Part shown: positions 53,046-61,657 of the stretch, piece after piece
How the letters are laid out: the number at the start of each line of letters is the position of its first letter
How positions within the stretch are numbered: the first letter of the stretch is position 1
Origin: Pedobacter rhodius
GTDB lineage: Bacteria > Bacteroidota > Bacteroidia > Sphingobacteriales > Sphingobacteriaceae
Direction of reading: 5' to 3'
NCBI RefSeq assembly: GCF_027213645.1
Contig: NZ_JAPWGL010000005.1
Span: 124,001-188,000 of the forward strand
DNA length: 64,000 nucleotides
Made by a program: the position numbers and the translations under genes
Notes under the pieces: model-generated
Seen by the model: only the letters and a program-made list of their open reading frames with translations
Told to the model about the DNA's origin: nothing
The model's database searches: none

Positions 53046-53656
53046 TAAAGATTGATATCGTTAAAAAAATCGGTGGCAGATATGGGAATTTTGAGCTTAA
53101 CGTAAATACGGCTTTCCATTTAAATACCGTTACTGAGGTATCCGGTCCTTCAGGGATCGGGAAAACCACATTGCTTAAAATTCTTGCCGGACTTACCCTG
53201 CCGGATGCAGGAACCGTTATGGTTGAAAATGATATCTGGTTTGATAAAGGCAAGAATTTTTCGAAAAAGGTACAGCACCGCCATGTCGGCTTTGTTTTTC
53301 AGGACTATGCTTTGTTTCCGAATATGACTGTTAAGGCACATCTGAAATATGGTACGGATGATTTGGCCTACATTGATTACCTGCTTGAAATGGGTGAAAT
53401 GAAGCACCTGGAAAACAGGTTTCCAAAACAACTTTCAGGCGGACAGCAACAACGCCTGGGCATCCTCCGGGCATTGTCTACAAAACCCAGATTGCTGTTG
53501 CTGGATGAGCCCTTTGCCGCATTGGATGCCGCGCTTAAATCGCGGTTAACAAACAGGCTGCGAGTTTTATTTGCAGAACAGCAAACGACCGTTATTCTGA
53601 TTAGCCATCAGGAAAATGAGCTGGGTGTTGACAACATGCACATTTATAATTTATAG
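53042..53656 (+). CDS. modC: Molybdate ABC transporter ATP-binding protein, short form
   Basis: 204 residues. Walker A is GPSGIGKTT near 38, the signature is LSGGQQQRLGILRAL near 136 and Walker B LLLLDEPFAALD near 158. Classical ModC is about 350 residues with a C-terminal MOP domain that binds oxyanions; here the protein ends after the ATPase domain. The operon position defines the role. The last codons are intact (HISHQENE-like switch at LISHQENELG). Confidence 0.91.
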   Translation: MIKIDIVKKIGGRYGNFELNVNTAFHLNTVTEVSGPSGIGKTTLLKILAGLTLPDAGTVMVENDIWFDKGKNFSKKVQHRHVGFVFQDYALFPNMTVKAHLKYGTDDLAYIDYLLEMGEMKHLENRFPKQLSGGQQQRLGILRALSTKPRLLLLDEPFAALDAALKSRLTNRLRVLFAEQQTTVILISHQENELGVDNMHIYNL

Positions 53657-53679
53657 TCTTTACTCATCCCGTCCTCTCG

Positions 53680-53697
53680 ATCCGATAGCTATCGGAT
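53680..53697. repeat. 18-bp palindrome (REP-like), copy 4
   Basis: ATCCGATAGCTATCGGAT lies between convergent modC and the MOSC gene, where it could also act as a terminator stem. Confidence 0.75.
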
Positions 53698-53734
53698 GAC
53701 GACAAGATAATTCGAGTTGAGGGATAAGCCAAAC

Positions 53735-54547
53735 TTATTTCCAGGATTTGATTTGCAACTTTTCGCCCAGCTTAATCATGCCTGATCCCTTATGAATCAA
53801 ATTCTGCCCGAACATAACTTTATTGTTTTGCAGCCGGTAACCTGATAGTGTTTTGAGCGGTTCGGCTCCTTTTTCACCTGTACTTTGGTTAACCGTAATT
53901 AAGACACATCTGGCACAGGGTTTTACGGCCTTAAAAACAACGTCACCAATTTTAAAATCAAGAAAACGGTCTTCAAGATGCGGCACGCCTCCGGCAAATA
54001 CAAAATTTGGACGAAAACGGTTCATTGGAATGGATTCATCAAGCTTTTCGTTTAACAAATCAAGGGAAGATTGCCCGATAATCAGACAAGGATAACCATC
54101 AGCAAAACTCACGATTTCATTATTCAAAGCATACCTTTGATCAACATTTCTTTTGGTTTGTTCGCTCATTAAAACCAATTTAACCGGTTTTTTCAGGTAT
54201 TGCGAGAACCATTCACTTACAGTGATGCTAACTTCAAAGCCAATGGTTTCATCTTCCCAAATGACTACAGGAATAGCTTCTTCGCTATGCGTTGTTATTG
54301 GAAAAGATATGCGCTGCAGAGCATCTCGTTTGTCATAAACCAGCAGCTGATCATCTTGGATTTCCACCTGCAACAGGGCAAGGCTTTCGTGTTTCCGCTG
54401 GCTGATAAATGTTCCGGAAGCATCGACCAGCATCCATCGCCTGTCGTATTGAAGTCCCTTATCTTCCACCATCGCCTGACTTAACGATATGCCGCCCAAG
54501 GATTTGATAGGATAAATATGGATTTCAGTTAAATAGAGCTCATTCAC
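53735..54547 (-). CDS. MOSC domain protein (mARC/YcbX-like)
   Basis: 270 residues. The N-terminal MOSC_N barrel starts ELYLTEIHIYPIKSLGG and has LQYDRRWMLVD near 33. The MOSC domain has MNRFRPNFVFAG near 176 and KPCARCVLITVNQSTGEKG near 211, in which the cysteine is the expected Mo ligand. Related proteins (YcbX, mARC) reduce N-hydroxylated compounds using a molybdopterin cofactor. It lacks a ferredoxin domain, so an outside electron donor would be needed. It adjoins the molybdate transport genes. Confidence 0.9.
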   Translation of the reverse strand: MNELYLTEIHIYPIKSLGGISLSQAMVEDKGLQYDRRWMLVDASGTFISQRKHESLALLQVEIQDDQLLVYDKRDALQRISFPITTHSEEAIPVVIWEDETIGFEVSITVSEWFSQYLKKPVKLVLMSEQTKRNVDQRYALNNEIVSFADGYPCLIIGQSSLDLLNEKLDESIPMNRFRPNFVFAGGVPHLEDRFLDFKIGDVVFKAVKPCARCVLITVNQSTGEKGAEPLKTLSGYRLQNNKVMFGQNLIHKGSGMIKLGEKLQIKSWK

Positions 54548-54801
54548 GTTTTAAAGATAAGCAATGTTCCTAAATGCAACTGTTATTTACCTTGTTTAAT
54601 TTTGATAAGACCAAAATAAGGCAAAGCCCTTAGCGCAACACTTCTATTAATTGTTGATTTGCCCAGTGTCGTGCCTTTGATAAATGCGGCTTGCCTCGTA
54701 TCTGTAATAATGGTATGATATACAGTATACCAGTTTTCCTGTTATTCTTTATTTACAAAGATTATGCTTCGTGGATACTTCATGTCCTCGACTCCGCTCG
54801 A

Positions 54802-54819
54802 ATCCGATAACTATCGGAT
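54802..54819. repeat. 18-bp palindrome (REP-like), copy 5
   Basis: ATCCGATAACTATCGGAT, followed by a partial copy (ATTATCGGATGATG). The 324-base gap 54548-54871 shows no other feature. Confidence 0.72.
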
Positions 54820-54871
54820 GACGAATTATCGGATGATGAGATATAGAGGATTTATTTCATCTTATCATTTG

Positions 54872-57109
54872 CTATATCAATTCATCAAAATGTATCGGTA
54901 ATTTGTAAATCCGCTTACCTGTTGCGTGAAAAATCGCATTTGAAATCGCTGCGGGCATGCCGACAAGGCCGATTTCACCGACACCTTTTGTACCAAGTTC
55001 ATTGATCAGTTCATCCTTTTCATCTGCAAAAATAACATCAAGTTCGCCGATATCTGCATGTACGGGGATATGGTATTCGCCAAGGTTCGCATTCATGTAT
55101 TTGCCGAGTTTAGCATCCATAATCGTTTCCTCGTGTAATGCTTTGCTGACGCCCCAAATCATCGAACCCAAAATCTGACTTCTCGCCGTTTTCGGATTGA
55201 TAATTTTACCGGCGGCAACCGCTGTTACGGCCCGGGTAACGGTAACAGTACCTACATCTTGATCGACTTCCACTTCAACAAATGACGCGCTATGCGTTGC
55301 CAGGCTATATTTCCTGAGTTTAAGCATATGCGGTTTCCCCATATTGGTGGTTTTGATGGGAATACCCTTATTAAAAGCGATAATATCCTTCAATGAAATC
55401 ATTACAGCCGGGTCTTTTTTGAGGTGCATATTCCCCGATTCAAAAAAAACATCTTCATCTCCCGCCTTTTTAAAAGGAGAGCTATTCATTTCAGCCGCTT
55501 TTTTTAATAGTTTTTTACGAAGTGCCCTGGCCGCAACAACGATTGCCACACCTGTAGAAGAAGTGATGGCCGAGCCGCCCTGAAACATGGAGAAAGGTTT
55601 TTTACTGTCACCATAACGAAAATCTACATTTTCCAGGGAAAGGCCGAGTTCATCGGCTGCAATCTGCGTCATTACGGTAAGTGTTCCCGTTCCGATATCT
55701 GTTGTGGCATTATTAACCACCAGTAGGCCATCGCTGTTCATCATCAGCTGTACCCTTGCCGGAAACTGATAGGCATCCCAAATTCCGGTTGCCATACCAT
55801 AACCCACCAGTTTATTGCCGCGTTTCATACTCCGGGGTTCCGGATTTCTATCTTTCCAGCCAAATTTTTCAGCGGCCTGAAGATAACACTCCCTCAAAGC
55901 TTTACTGGTATATGGTTTTTTACTTGCTTGATCCACATCCGAATAATTAATCAAACGCAGTTCCAGCGGATCAATTTTAAGTTTGTAAGACAATTCGTCC
56001 ATCGTGCATTCTATTGCATGAAGTGCGGTACTTCCCCCGGGCGCACGCATATCCATTGGCGTGTAAACATCCAGCGGCACAATTTTATGTTTAAATAAAG
56101 TGTTTGGTGCCGGATATAGCCGATGGCTCCAGGAAGCTGTGGGCTCTGTATAATCTTCGAAATTTGAGGTTTCTGCAACAACCTCATGACCAAGGGCTGT
56201 CAGGCGTCCATTCATATCTGATGCGAAACGCATCTTTTGTATTGCCGGAGGGCGATGGCTGAAGGAGAACATTTGTTTTCTATCCAGCACCACCCGCACA
56301 TTTTGTTTCAAATGAAGTGCGGCCATTACGCAAAGGAAAAGCTGATATTGCGGACGAAGACCTGAACCGAAGGCCCCGCCAACAAATGGTGCCAGCACCC
56401 GTACATTTTTGTAGCGAAGACCAAAAATATTGGCTACAAAAAGCTGGTTATTAATGGTGCCTTGTGTTTTATCGTATATGGTTAGCTTTCCCTTGCCTTC
56501 ATAAACGGTTGTTGTCGCAAAAAGCTCAATGGGATTGTGGTGTTCGGTGCCATGCTGAAATTCTGATTCTACCTTAACCGCTGCGTTTGCAAAGGCGGTT
56601 TCAAATTCTCCGGTAGGTGGTGGCGGCGGTGGTTTCAATGCAGTGGCGAAACCTTTTTTCGCAGGCCGTGCTTTATCAAGATTATCTTCAAGACAGGTTT
56701 GGAAAATTTCCTCCTCAAATTCGAAATCGATTTGAGCAGATGCATATCTTGCCGTTTCGAAATCGCGGGCAACAACCAGCGCAATCGGCTGGCCATTGTA
56801 TAAAATATTTTCGTCATATAATGGTTTGAAAACCGTGCCGGGAGGCGCATCCATATCCATATACTGTAAATCGAACCAGGCTAATTTTGGTCGGTTTTCA
56901 TGTGAAAGCACCTCGATAACGCCCGGTATCGCCATTGCCCTGCTGGTATCAATCTTCGTAATTTTTCCTTTGGTTACCGGGCTGCTCACTACATAACCAT
57001 GCAGTAAATCGTCGACCTTGTATTCTGCGGCATATTTCGCCGCACCGGTTACTTTTAGCTTTCCTTCTAAACGGCTTATTGATTTACCTACTGTTTTATT
57101 TAATTCCAT
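54872..57109 (-). CDS. Xanthine dehydrogenase-family molybdopterin-binding subunit
   Basis: 745 residues, the catalytic large subunit. Family features: GKSISRLEGKLKVTGAAKYA near 8, PFVGGAFGSGLRPQYQ near 240, MDMRAPGGSTALHAIECTMD near 351 (Mo-site arginine region), FQGGSAITSSTG and the catalytic glutamate in GTKGVGEIGLVGMP near 712. Such enzymes hydroxylate purines, aldehydes or heterocycles with water as oxygen source. Substrate unknown. Third gene of an operon with FAD and iron-sulfur subunits; MocA and XdhC upstream likely mature it. Resembles the YagR/PaoC aldehyde oxidoreductase group. Confidence 0.94.
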   Translation of the reverse strand: MELNKTVGKSISRLEGKLKVTGAAKYAAEYKVDDLLHGYVVSSPVTKGKITKIDTSRAMAIPGVIEVLSHENRPKLAWFDLQYMDMDAPPGTVFKPLYDENILYNGQPIALVVARDFETARYASAQIDFEFEEEIFQTCLEDNLDKARPAKKGFATALKPPPPPPTGEFETAFANAAVKVESEFQHGTEHHNPIELFATTTVYEGKGKLTIYDKTQGTINNQLFVANIFGLRYKNVRVLAPFVGGAFGSGLRPQYQLFLCVMAALHLKQNVRVVLDRKQMFSFSHRPPAIQKMRFASDMNGRLTALGHEVVAETSNFEDYTEPTASWSHRLYPAPNTLFKHKIVPLDVYTPMDMRAPGGSTALHAIECTMDELSYKLKIDPLELRLINYSDVDQASKKPYTSKALRECYLQAAEKFGWKDRNPEPRSMKRGNKLVGYGMATGIWDAYQFPARVQLMMNSDGLLVVNNATTDIGTGTLTVMTQIAADELGLSLENVDFRYGDSKKPFSMFQGGSAITSSTGVAIVVAARALRKKLLKKAAEMNSSPFKKAGDEDVFFESGNMHLKKDPAVMISLKDIIAFNKGIPIKTTNMGKPHMLKLRKYSLATHSASFVEVEVDQDVGTVTVTRAVTAVAAGKIINPKTARSQILGSMIWGVSKALHEETIMDAKLGKYMNANLGEYHIPVHADIGELDVIFADEKDELINELGTKGVGEIGLVGMPAAISNAIFHATGKRIYKLPIHFDELI

Positions 57110-57120
57110 TTTATGAATTT

Positions 57121-58140
57121 TTATGCAGAGGGTTGTGCACCCGGAAGTTGCGATTCAGGATTTAATGCCATCAGGCCGTTACGGATGATTGCTTTTTTTG
57201 CAAGCTTAATTTTGAATTCGTTGTAGCCGAATCCTTTTGCACCTTGTAAAATAAGATCTGCCGCAATCGAAAAATTTTCAGCATTTGCAGCTTTACCTTT
57301 AAGAAATTCTTCTGCCTCTGTAGACCGCCATGGCTTATGTGCCACACCGCCAAGTGCAATTTTTACATCTTCAATGGTATTGCCTTTAAGTTCCAATGCT
57401 GTTGCGACCGAAACCAGTGCAAATGCATATGAATGCCGGTCGCGCAGTTTGAGGTAAGCGTAATTTGCTGCGAAACCTTTTTCGGGCAAATCGATGGATG
57501 TTATCAATTCATCTTTCTTTAAATTATTATCCAAATCAGGCCTGTTGTCGGGTAGCCGATGGAAATCCGCAAAAGCGATGCTTCGGTTCCCTGTCGGTCC
57601 GGTAATGTTTACCACTGCGTCTAACGCAGCAAGGGCCACGCACATATCAGATGGAAATACGGCAATACAATGTTCACTGGTTCCTAATATCGCATGTATC
57701 CGGTTATAGCCATCCTTTGCAGGACAACCTGACCCTGGAATTCGTTTATTGCAAGGTACTTCGGCATCATAAAAATAATAGCAACGGGTTCGCTGTAACA
57801 GATTTCCGCCATTACTGGCCATATTTCTGATTTGTGCAGATGCACCTGCAAGAATAGCTTTCGAAAGCAGGGGATATTGATGTTCGACAACCGGATGATA
57901 AGCTGTGTCTGCATTTTTAACACCTGCACCAAGTCTCAGGCCACCATGCTCCAGCGTTTTGATTTCGGATAACTCCGCAAGATGATTAATATCTATCAGT
58001 TGAGACGGGTTGGCAATATTATATTTCCATAAGTCTATCAGATTTGTTCCGCCGGCAACAAATTTTGCGGTTTCATTATGTTCAATGAGGCTGATGGCTT
58101 CGCGAGTATCCTCAGCTTGCTTATATCCGAAGTTATTCAT
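57121..58140 (-). CDS. Xanthine dehydrogenase-family FAD-binding subunit
   Basis: 339 residues from ATG 58140, overlapping the iron-sulfur gene by 8 bases, with GGAGGA placed before it. The FAD-binding part has AKFVAGGTNLIDLWKYN near 26 and SNGGNLLQRTRCYYF near 109. Cysteines in RTRCYYFYDAEVPCNKRIPGSGC suggest an extra iron-sulfur cluster, as in PaoB. It passes electrons from the 2Fe-2S subunit to an external acceptor. Confidence 0.93.
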   Translation of the reverse strand: MNNFGYKQAEDTREAISLIEHNETAKFVAGGTNLIDLWKYNIANPSQLIDINHLAELSEIKTLEHGGLRLGAGVKNADTAYHPVVEHQYPLLSKAILAGASAQIRNMASNGGNLLQRTRCYYFYDAEVPCNKRIPGSGCPAKDGYNRIHAILGTSEHCIAVFPSDMCVALAALDAVVNITGPTGNRSIAFADFHRLPDNRPDLDNNLKKDELITSIDLPEKGFAANYAYLKLRDRHSYAFALVSVATALELKGNTIEDVKIALGGVAHKPWRSTEAEEFLKGKAANAENFSIAADLILQGAKGFGYNEFKIKLAKKAIIRNGLMALNPESQLPGAQPSA

Positions 58141-58645
58141 AGCTTCCTCCATCTTTAACCTGCATAATTGCATCGATAATTCCAACGTTTGCGCCACACC
58201 TGCATAGGTTCCCGCTCATCAATTCTTTTACTTCTTCCCGTGAGCCTGCCTTTCCTTCGTTTAATAAGCCAATCGCACTGCATATCTGTCCTGGCGTACA
58301 ATAACCACATTGAAATGCATCATGATCGATAAAAGCCTGTTGTATAGGGTGCAAATCATCACCCTTCGCAATACCTTCCACACTGGTGATTTCAGCGCCA
58401 TCTTTCATTACCGCAAGCGTAAGGCAGCTTAAGATTCTTTTGCCATCGCAAAGAACTGTACATGCACCGCATTGGCCATGATCACATCCTTTTTTTGTTC
58501 CTGTCAGGTTTAAATGATCACGCAGACAGTCTAACAAACTAACCCATGGTTGAATGGAAACGTTTCGCTCTTCACCATTTATTTTAAATGTAACTGAGCA
58601 GTTAAGAATCGGTTCTTTATGAAGGTTTTGTGGTTTTAATCCCAT
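58133..58645 (-). CDS. Xanthine dehydrogenase-family 2Fe-2S subunit
   Basis: 170 residues from ATG 58645; a TTG at 58660 is an alternative. Two cluster domains: plant-type ferredoxin CDHGQCGACTVLCDG and the helical CGYCTPGQICSAIG and CRCGANVGI. No Tat signal is visible, unlike PaoA. It takes electrons from the molybdenum site and passes them to the FAD subunit. First gene of the operon. Confidence 0.94.
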   Translation of the reverse strand: MGLKPQNLHKEPILNCSVTFKINGEERNVSIQPWVSLLDCLRDHLNLTGTKKGCDHGQCGACTVLCDGKRILSCLTLAVMKDGAEITSVEGIAKGDDLHPIQQAFIDHDAFQCGYCTPGQICSAIGLLNEGKAGSREEVKELMSGNLCRCGANVGIIDAIMQVKDGGSYE

Positions 58646-58860
58646 GGCTTGATTTGTCAATCTGAACTATCTTGCTAACACAAAAAATAAAATATAAGTT
58701 TTTTTTATTTATAAATGAATTAGAATGGAGGTTAAAAGCGTTATCAGATAGCCGGACCAATTTGTTTTGAAATAATTGATTGGGTTAAGCATAAAAACGA
58801 TACGAAACCTGGACTAAACTCAGGAATTTGAGTTATTTTCGTCCACATTAAAATTTAATA

Positions 58861-59376
58861 ATGTCTATAAGCAAAGCAAGTTTAAGTGATGTTCCGGTGT
58901 TGAATAAGTTGATCAATTCTGCTTATCGTGGCGAGGAGTCGAAAAAAGGCTGGACGACCGAAGAAAATATCCTGGGTGGAATACGGATTGACGAAGAGGC
59001 ACTGACCGAATATTTTGAAAAAGCGCATGTTAACATCCTGAAATATACCAATGAGGAGGGTATAATCATCGGTACGGTGAATCTGGAACTAAGACCGGAC
59101 GATCTTTATCTGGGCGTATTTGCCGTTTCTCCGCTCGCACAGGGTAAGGGCATCGGGAAAGCCCTGCTTCAGGCAGCAGAAGCATTTGCAATAGAAAACG
59201 GCAGAAAAAAAATAGCGATCACCGTCATCAGCAGTCGGGAGGAACTTATCAGCTGGTATGTACGTAACGGCTACGTTGCCACCGGACAAACCATCGTTTT
59301 TGAGGAAATTAAGGGCCGTTTTGGCGATCCAAAAATAGAGGATATTAAGCTTATTGAAATGGAAAAGTGGGTTTAG
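58861..59376 (+). CDS. GNAT family N-acetyltransferase
   Basis: 171 residues. Motif A, AVSPLAQGKGIGKALLQAAE near 88-107, binds acetyl-CoA; YVRNGYVATGQT near 133 is motif B. The acceptor is unknown. Monocistronic, divergent from the xanthine dehydrogenase operon. Confidence 0.9.
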   Translation: MSISKASLSDVPVLNKLINSAYRGEESKKGWTTEENILGGIRIDEEALTEYFEKAHVNILKYTNEEGIIIGTVNLELRPDDLYLGVFAVSPLAQGKGIGKALLQAAEAFAIENGRKKIAITVISSREELISWYVRNGYVATGQTIVFEEIKGRFGDPKIEDIKLIEMEKWV

Positions 59377-59582
59377 CTGATGCCGGTTTGCCTGAAATAT
59401 GTTAAAGGCATATCTGTTTATTTTTTTTGCAGCACTTTAAAAGATTAAAATGAAAGTGAATTTTTGACATTTCAAAGCTGAAAAAAAAGCAGTTTTATGA
59501 AAAATTTTCAGTTTTAAAAATGAATTTATGGTGTTTTAGGCATGTTATACAAGTTTGGCATTTTATTGGTGATATCCTTTTC

Positions 59583-59595
59583 GAACGTGACGTTC
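59583..59595. promoter_or_regulatory. Palindrome upstream of hsp20
   Basis: GAACGTGACGTTC, a perfect 6+1+6 palindrome, lies 57 bases before the hsp20 start. It could be an operator, but is unlike the HrcA CIRCE element. The gap 59377-59652 has no gene. Confidence 0.4.
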
Positions 59596-59652
59596 AAGTT
59601 TAATTAATTATACGTTTTAATCATTAAAAATCAATTTAAGGAGGAAAGACCT

Positions 59653-60096
59653 ATGACACTGGTTAAATTTAATCCCAACAACAACCAAAAAAACAGCTTT
59701 TTGCCAGGCTTTAATGACGTGTTTGATTCTATTTTCAACGACACTTTCTTTTCTGATCGCCTGGTGAGTCGAGTACCGGCAGCGAACATTAGCGAAAGCC
59801 AGGATCATTACCATATCGAATTGGCGGCACCTGGTTTAACGAAAGAAGATTTCAAGCTTTCATTGGAGCGGAATGTGATGAGCATAGCTGTAGAACAAAG
59901 TTCAAAAAATGATGCTCAGGAACGTAACTTCAATAAACGCGAGTTCAGCTACAATTCTTTTGTTCGTTCATTTACCTTACCTGAATCGGCCGATCAGAAT
60001 GGAATAGAGGCTAAATATGAAAACGGGGTATTATGCATTAATATTCCTAAACGTGAGGATGCTAAAATTCAAACTCGTCAGATCGAAATCAAATAA
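59653..60096 (+). CDS. Hsp20/alpha-crystallin family small heat-shock protein
   Basis: 147 residues. The alpha-crystallin domain runs from AANISESQDHYHIELAAPGL near 40 to NGIEAKYENGVLCINIPK near 116-133, with a C-terminal segment containing the INIP anchor. It holds unfolding proteins during stress. AAGGAGG lies 8 bases before the ATG, an unusually strong ribosome-binding site for this phylum. Single gene with its own terminator. Confidence 0.94.
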   Translation: MTLVKFNPNNNQKNSFLPGFNDVFDSIFNDTFFSDRLVSRVPAANISESQDHYHIELAAPGLTKEDFKLSLERNVMSIAVEQSSKNDAQERNFNKREFSYNSFVRSFTLPESADQNGIEAKYENGVLCINIPKREDAKIQTRQIEIK

Positions 60097-60123
60097 GATT
60101 AGCTGAAATACATAAATTCTGAG

Positions 60124-60152
60124 AATGAGCCGCCAGCAGACGGCTCATTTTT
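60124..60152 (+). terminator. Rho-independent terminator after hsp20
   Basis: A 9-bp perfect stem (AATGAGCCG / CGGCTCATT) with an 8-base loop is followed by a T run. Confidence 0.85.
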
Positions 60153-60416
60153 TATTTATGGAATCAGGATTTGAAATTTCATTAAATATGAGACTTTGTA
60201 TGGGCTGGAAACGTCTGGATGTTTTAAAACAGAACTGACAAGCTGTTCGCCCTTAGTATATATGCTTCGCTACAGAACAACCAGGATATTTTTCCGGATT
60301 CGGAAATTTCCGTTGACCTGGTGAAGCGGGAAAATGGATTGTGTATCTGATTTGGCTTCGGCATTGCGGTTATCGTCAGTTTGCCGAAAGTGTAAAGGTT
60401 ATAACAAGGAAATTAT

Positions 60417-60450
60417 TCAAGCACCTGATTCTCGAAGAATAGTGCTTGAA
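60417..60450. terminator. Hairpin downstream of the DJ-1/PfpI gene
   Basis: Outer stem TTCAAGCAC / GTGCTTGAA and inner stem ATTCT / AGAAT form a long hairpin, placed after the minus-strand stop at 60478. No clear T run on that strand. The remaining gap (60153-60416) has no gene. Confidence 0.55.
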
Positions 60451-60477
60451 TATTTTCAGGGTTTTATCCTACCTGTT

Positions 60478-61215
60478 TTAAACCAAAGATTTTTCGTTAT
60501 CATTGTCCGTTGAGATTGCCGGTACTTCAGTCTGCTGCGCTAAGCATTCAATCAGTGCTTTGGCTGTTGGTGCGGCTGATAGCGGATTTTGTCCGGTGAT
60601 GAGTAAGCCATCTATTTCGACGTGCGACAGAAATGGTACCAGGGCGGTTTTAACTTCTGCACCGAGTTCTTCGAGTTTACTTTGAAGCTTGTAGGGTACA
60701 TGGCCGCTGCGTCCGACCAGTGTTTCTTCAGCGTTACTGAAGGCAGCGATAATTTTACCTTGTAAAAAACCAGGTCTTTGTTGTGCTGCATTTATAAATG
60801 CAGCCGGGCCATGACATACCGCCGCTACCGGTTTGCCGGCATCCAGGAAATCATGAATTAAAATCCCACTATTATTATCAAAGGCCAGATCCCAGATTGG
60901 GCCGTGGCCACCTGGATAAAATACGGCATCATAATCGTCAGCTTTAATCTGGTTTAAAACAGTTGTATGCGAGAATGCATTTTTGAGCGTTTCATCATCC
61001 TGAAACCTGCGGTTAGAACCCGTTATGTTTTCAGTTAGTTCGCTCATGGGATCAACCGGCGGCCGACCACCTTTTGGACTGGTCAGGGTTACCTGATATC
61101 CGGCATCAATAAATTCATAATAAGGATCGGTAAATTCGCCCAGCCAAACGCCTGTACGGTCCGTAGTATTTTCCATCTCGCTGTGCGAGGTTAGCACCAT
61201 CAATATCTTTTTCAT
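60478..61215 (-). CDS. DJ-1/PfpI (Hsp31-like class I glutamine amidotransferase) protein
   Basis: 245 residues. The nucleophile elbow is AVCHGPAAF near 131-139 and the conserved YDAVFYPGGHGPIWDL near 93-108 places the acid residue. This type includes Hsp31 glyoxalases/deglycases and chaperones. A cytoplasmic stress role is likely. Its start is 6 bases after the stop of a small acidic protein. Confidence 0.92.
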   Translation of the reverse strand: MKKILMVLTSHSEMENTTDRTGVWLGEFTDPYYEFIDAGYQVTLTSPKGGRPPVDPMSELTENITGSNRRFQDDETLKNAFSHTTVLNQIKADDYDAVFYPGGHGPIWDLAFDNNSGILIHDFLDAGKPVAAVCHGPAAFINAAQQRPGFLQGKIIAAFSNAEETLVGRSGHVPYKLQSKLEELGAEVKTALVPFLSHVEIDGLLITGQNPLSAAPTAKALIECLAQQTEVPAISTDNDNEKSLV

Positions 61216-61221
61216 AGCTGT

Positions 61222-61374
61222 TTATTTAATGTCGTTAGGGTCAAGTTCATTACCTTCTTCATCTACGCGCTGGTGTTTACCCCAGTTCGACGCCTCGTTG
61301 GTGTTATCTTCCGGGCTGATATCCCTGCTATTCTGCGTTTCCGCCTTTTCATCTTTTTCTTTGGGATCTTTCAT
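61222..61374 (-). CDS. Small hydrophilic protein of 50 residues, unknown
   Basis: MKDPKEKDEKAETQNSRDIS begins the protein and DEEGNELDPNDIK ends it. It has many charged residues, no hydrophobic stretch, and one tryptophan. ATG at 61374 and TAA at 61222, 6 bases before the DJ-1/PfpI ATG, suggest one transcript. The composition resembles small stress-associated, unstructured bacterial proteins. No family recognised. Confidence 0.6.
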   Translation of the reverse strand: MKDPKEKDEKAETQNSRDISPEDNTNEASNWGKHQRVDEEGNELDPNDIK

Positions 61375-61657
61375 GATTATCTAAGTTAATGTCAAATGAT
61401 AACAAAACGGATGGTTAATGGTTCAGGAAAGTTGAAAAGACTGGTTCCGTGTCAAATCGCTCAATATATCCTAATAATTTGATTAAACTTAGTAACAGGT
61501 CTAAATTTTACCTGATGAGTAATTAATAAATTGATTATGAAAAAATGCGCATACAGTAACTTATGTTTAATGTGTGCCCGATAAGCTAATTGATCTATTA
61601 ATTGATCAGAATTCAAAATTGAATTTCTATTTTGCGGTCTTACTAATAACAATAGAT

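Noticed and set aside
59554..59580. Sigma-54-like promoter upstream of hsp20 (TTGGCATTTTATTGG)
   Set aside because: The -12 GC is missing and no sigma-54 activator is nearby.
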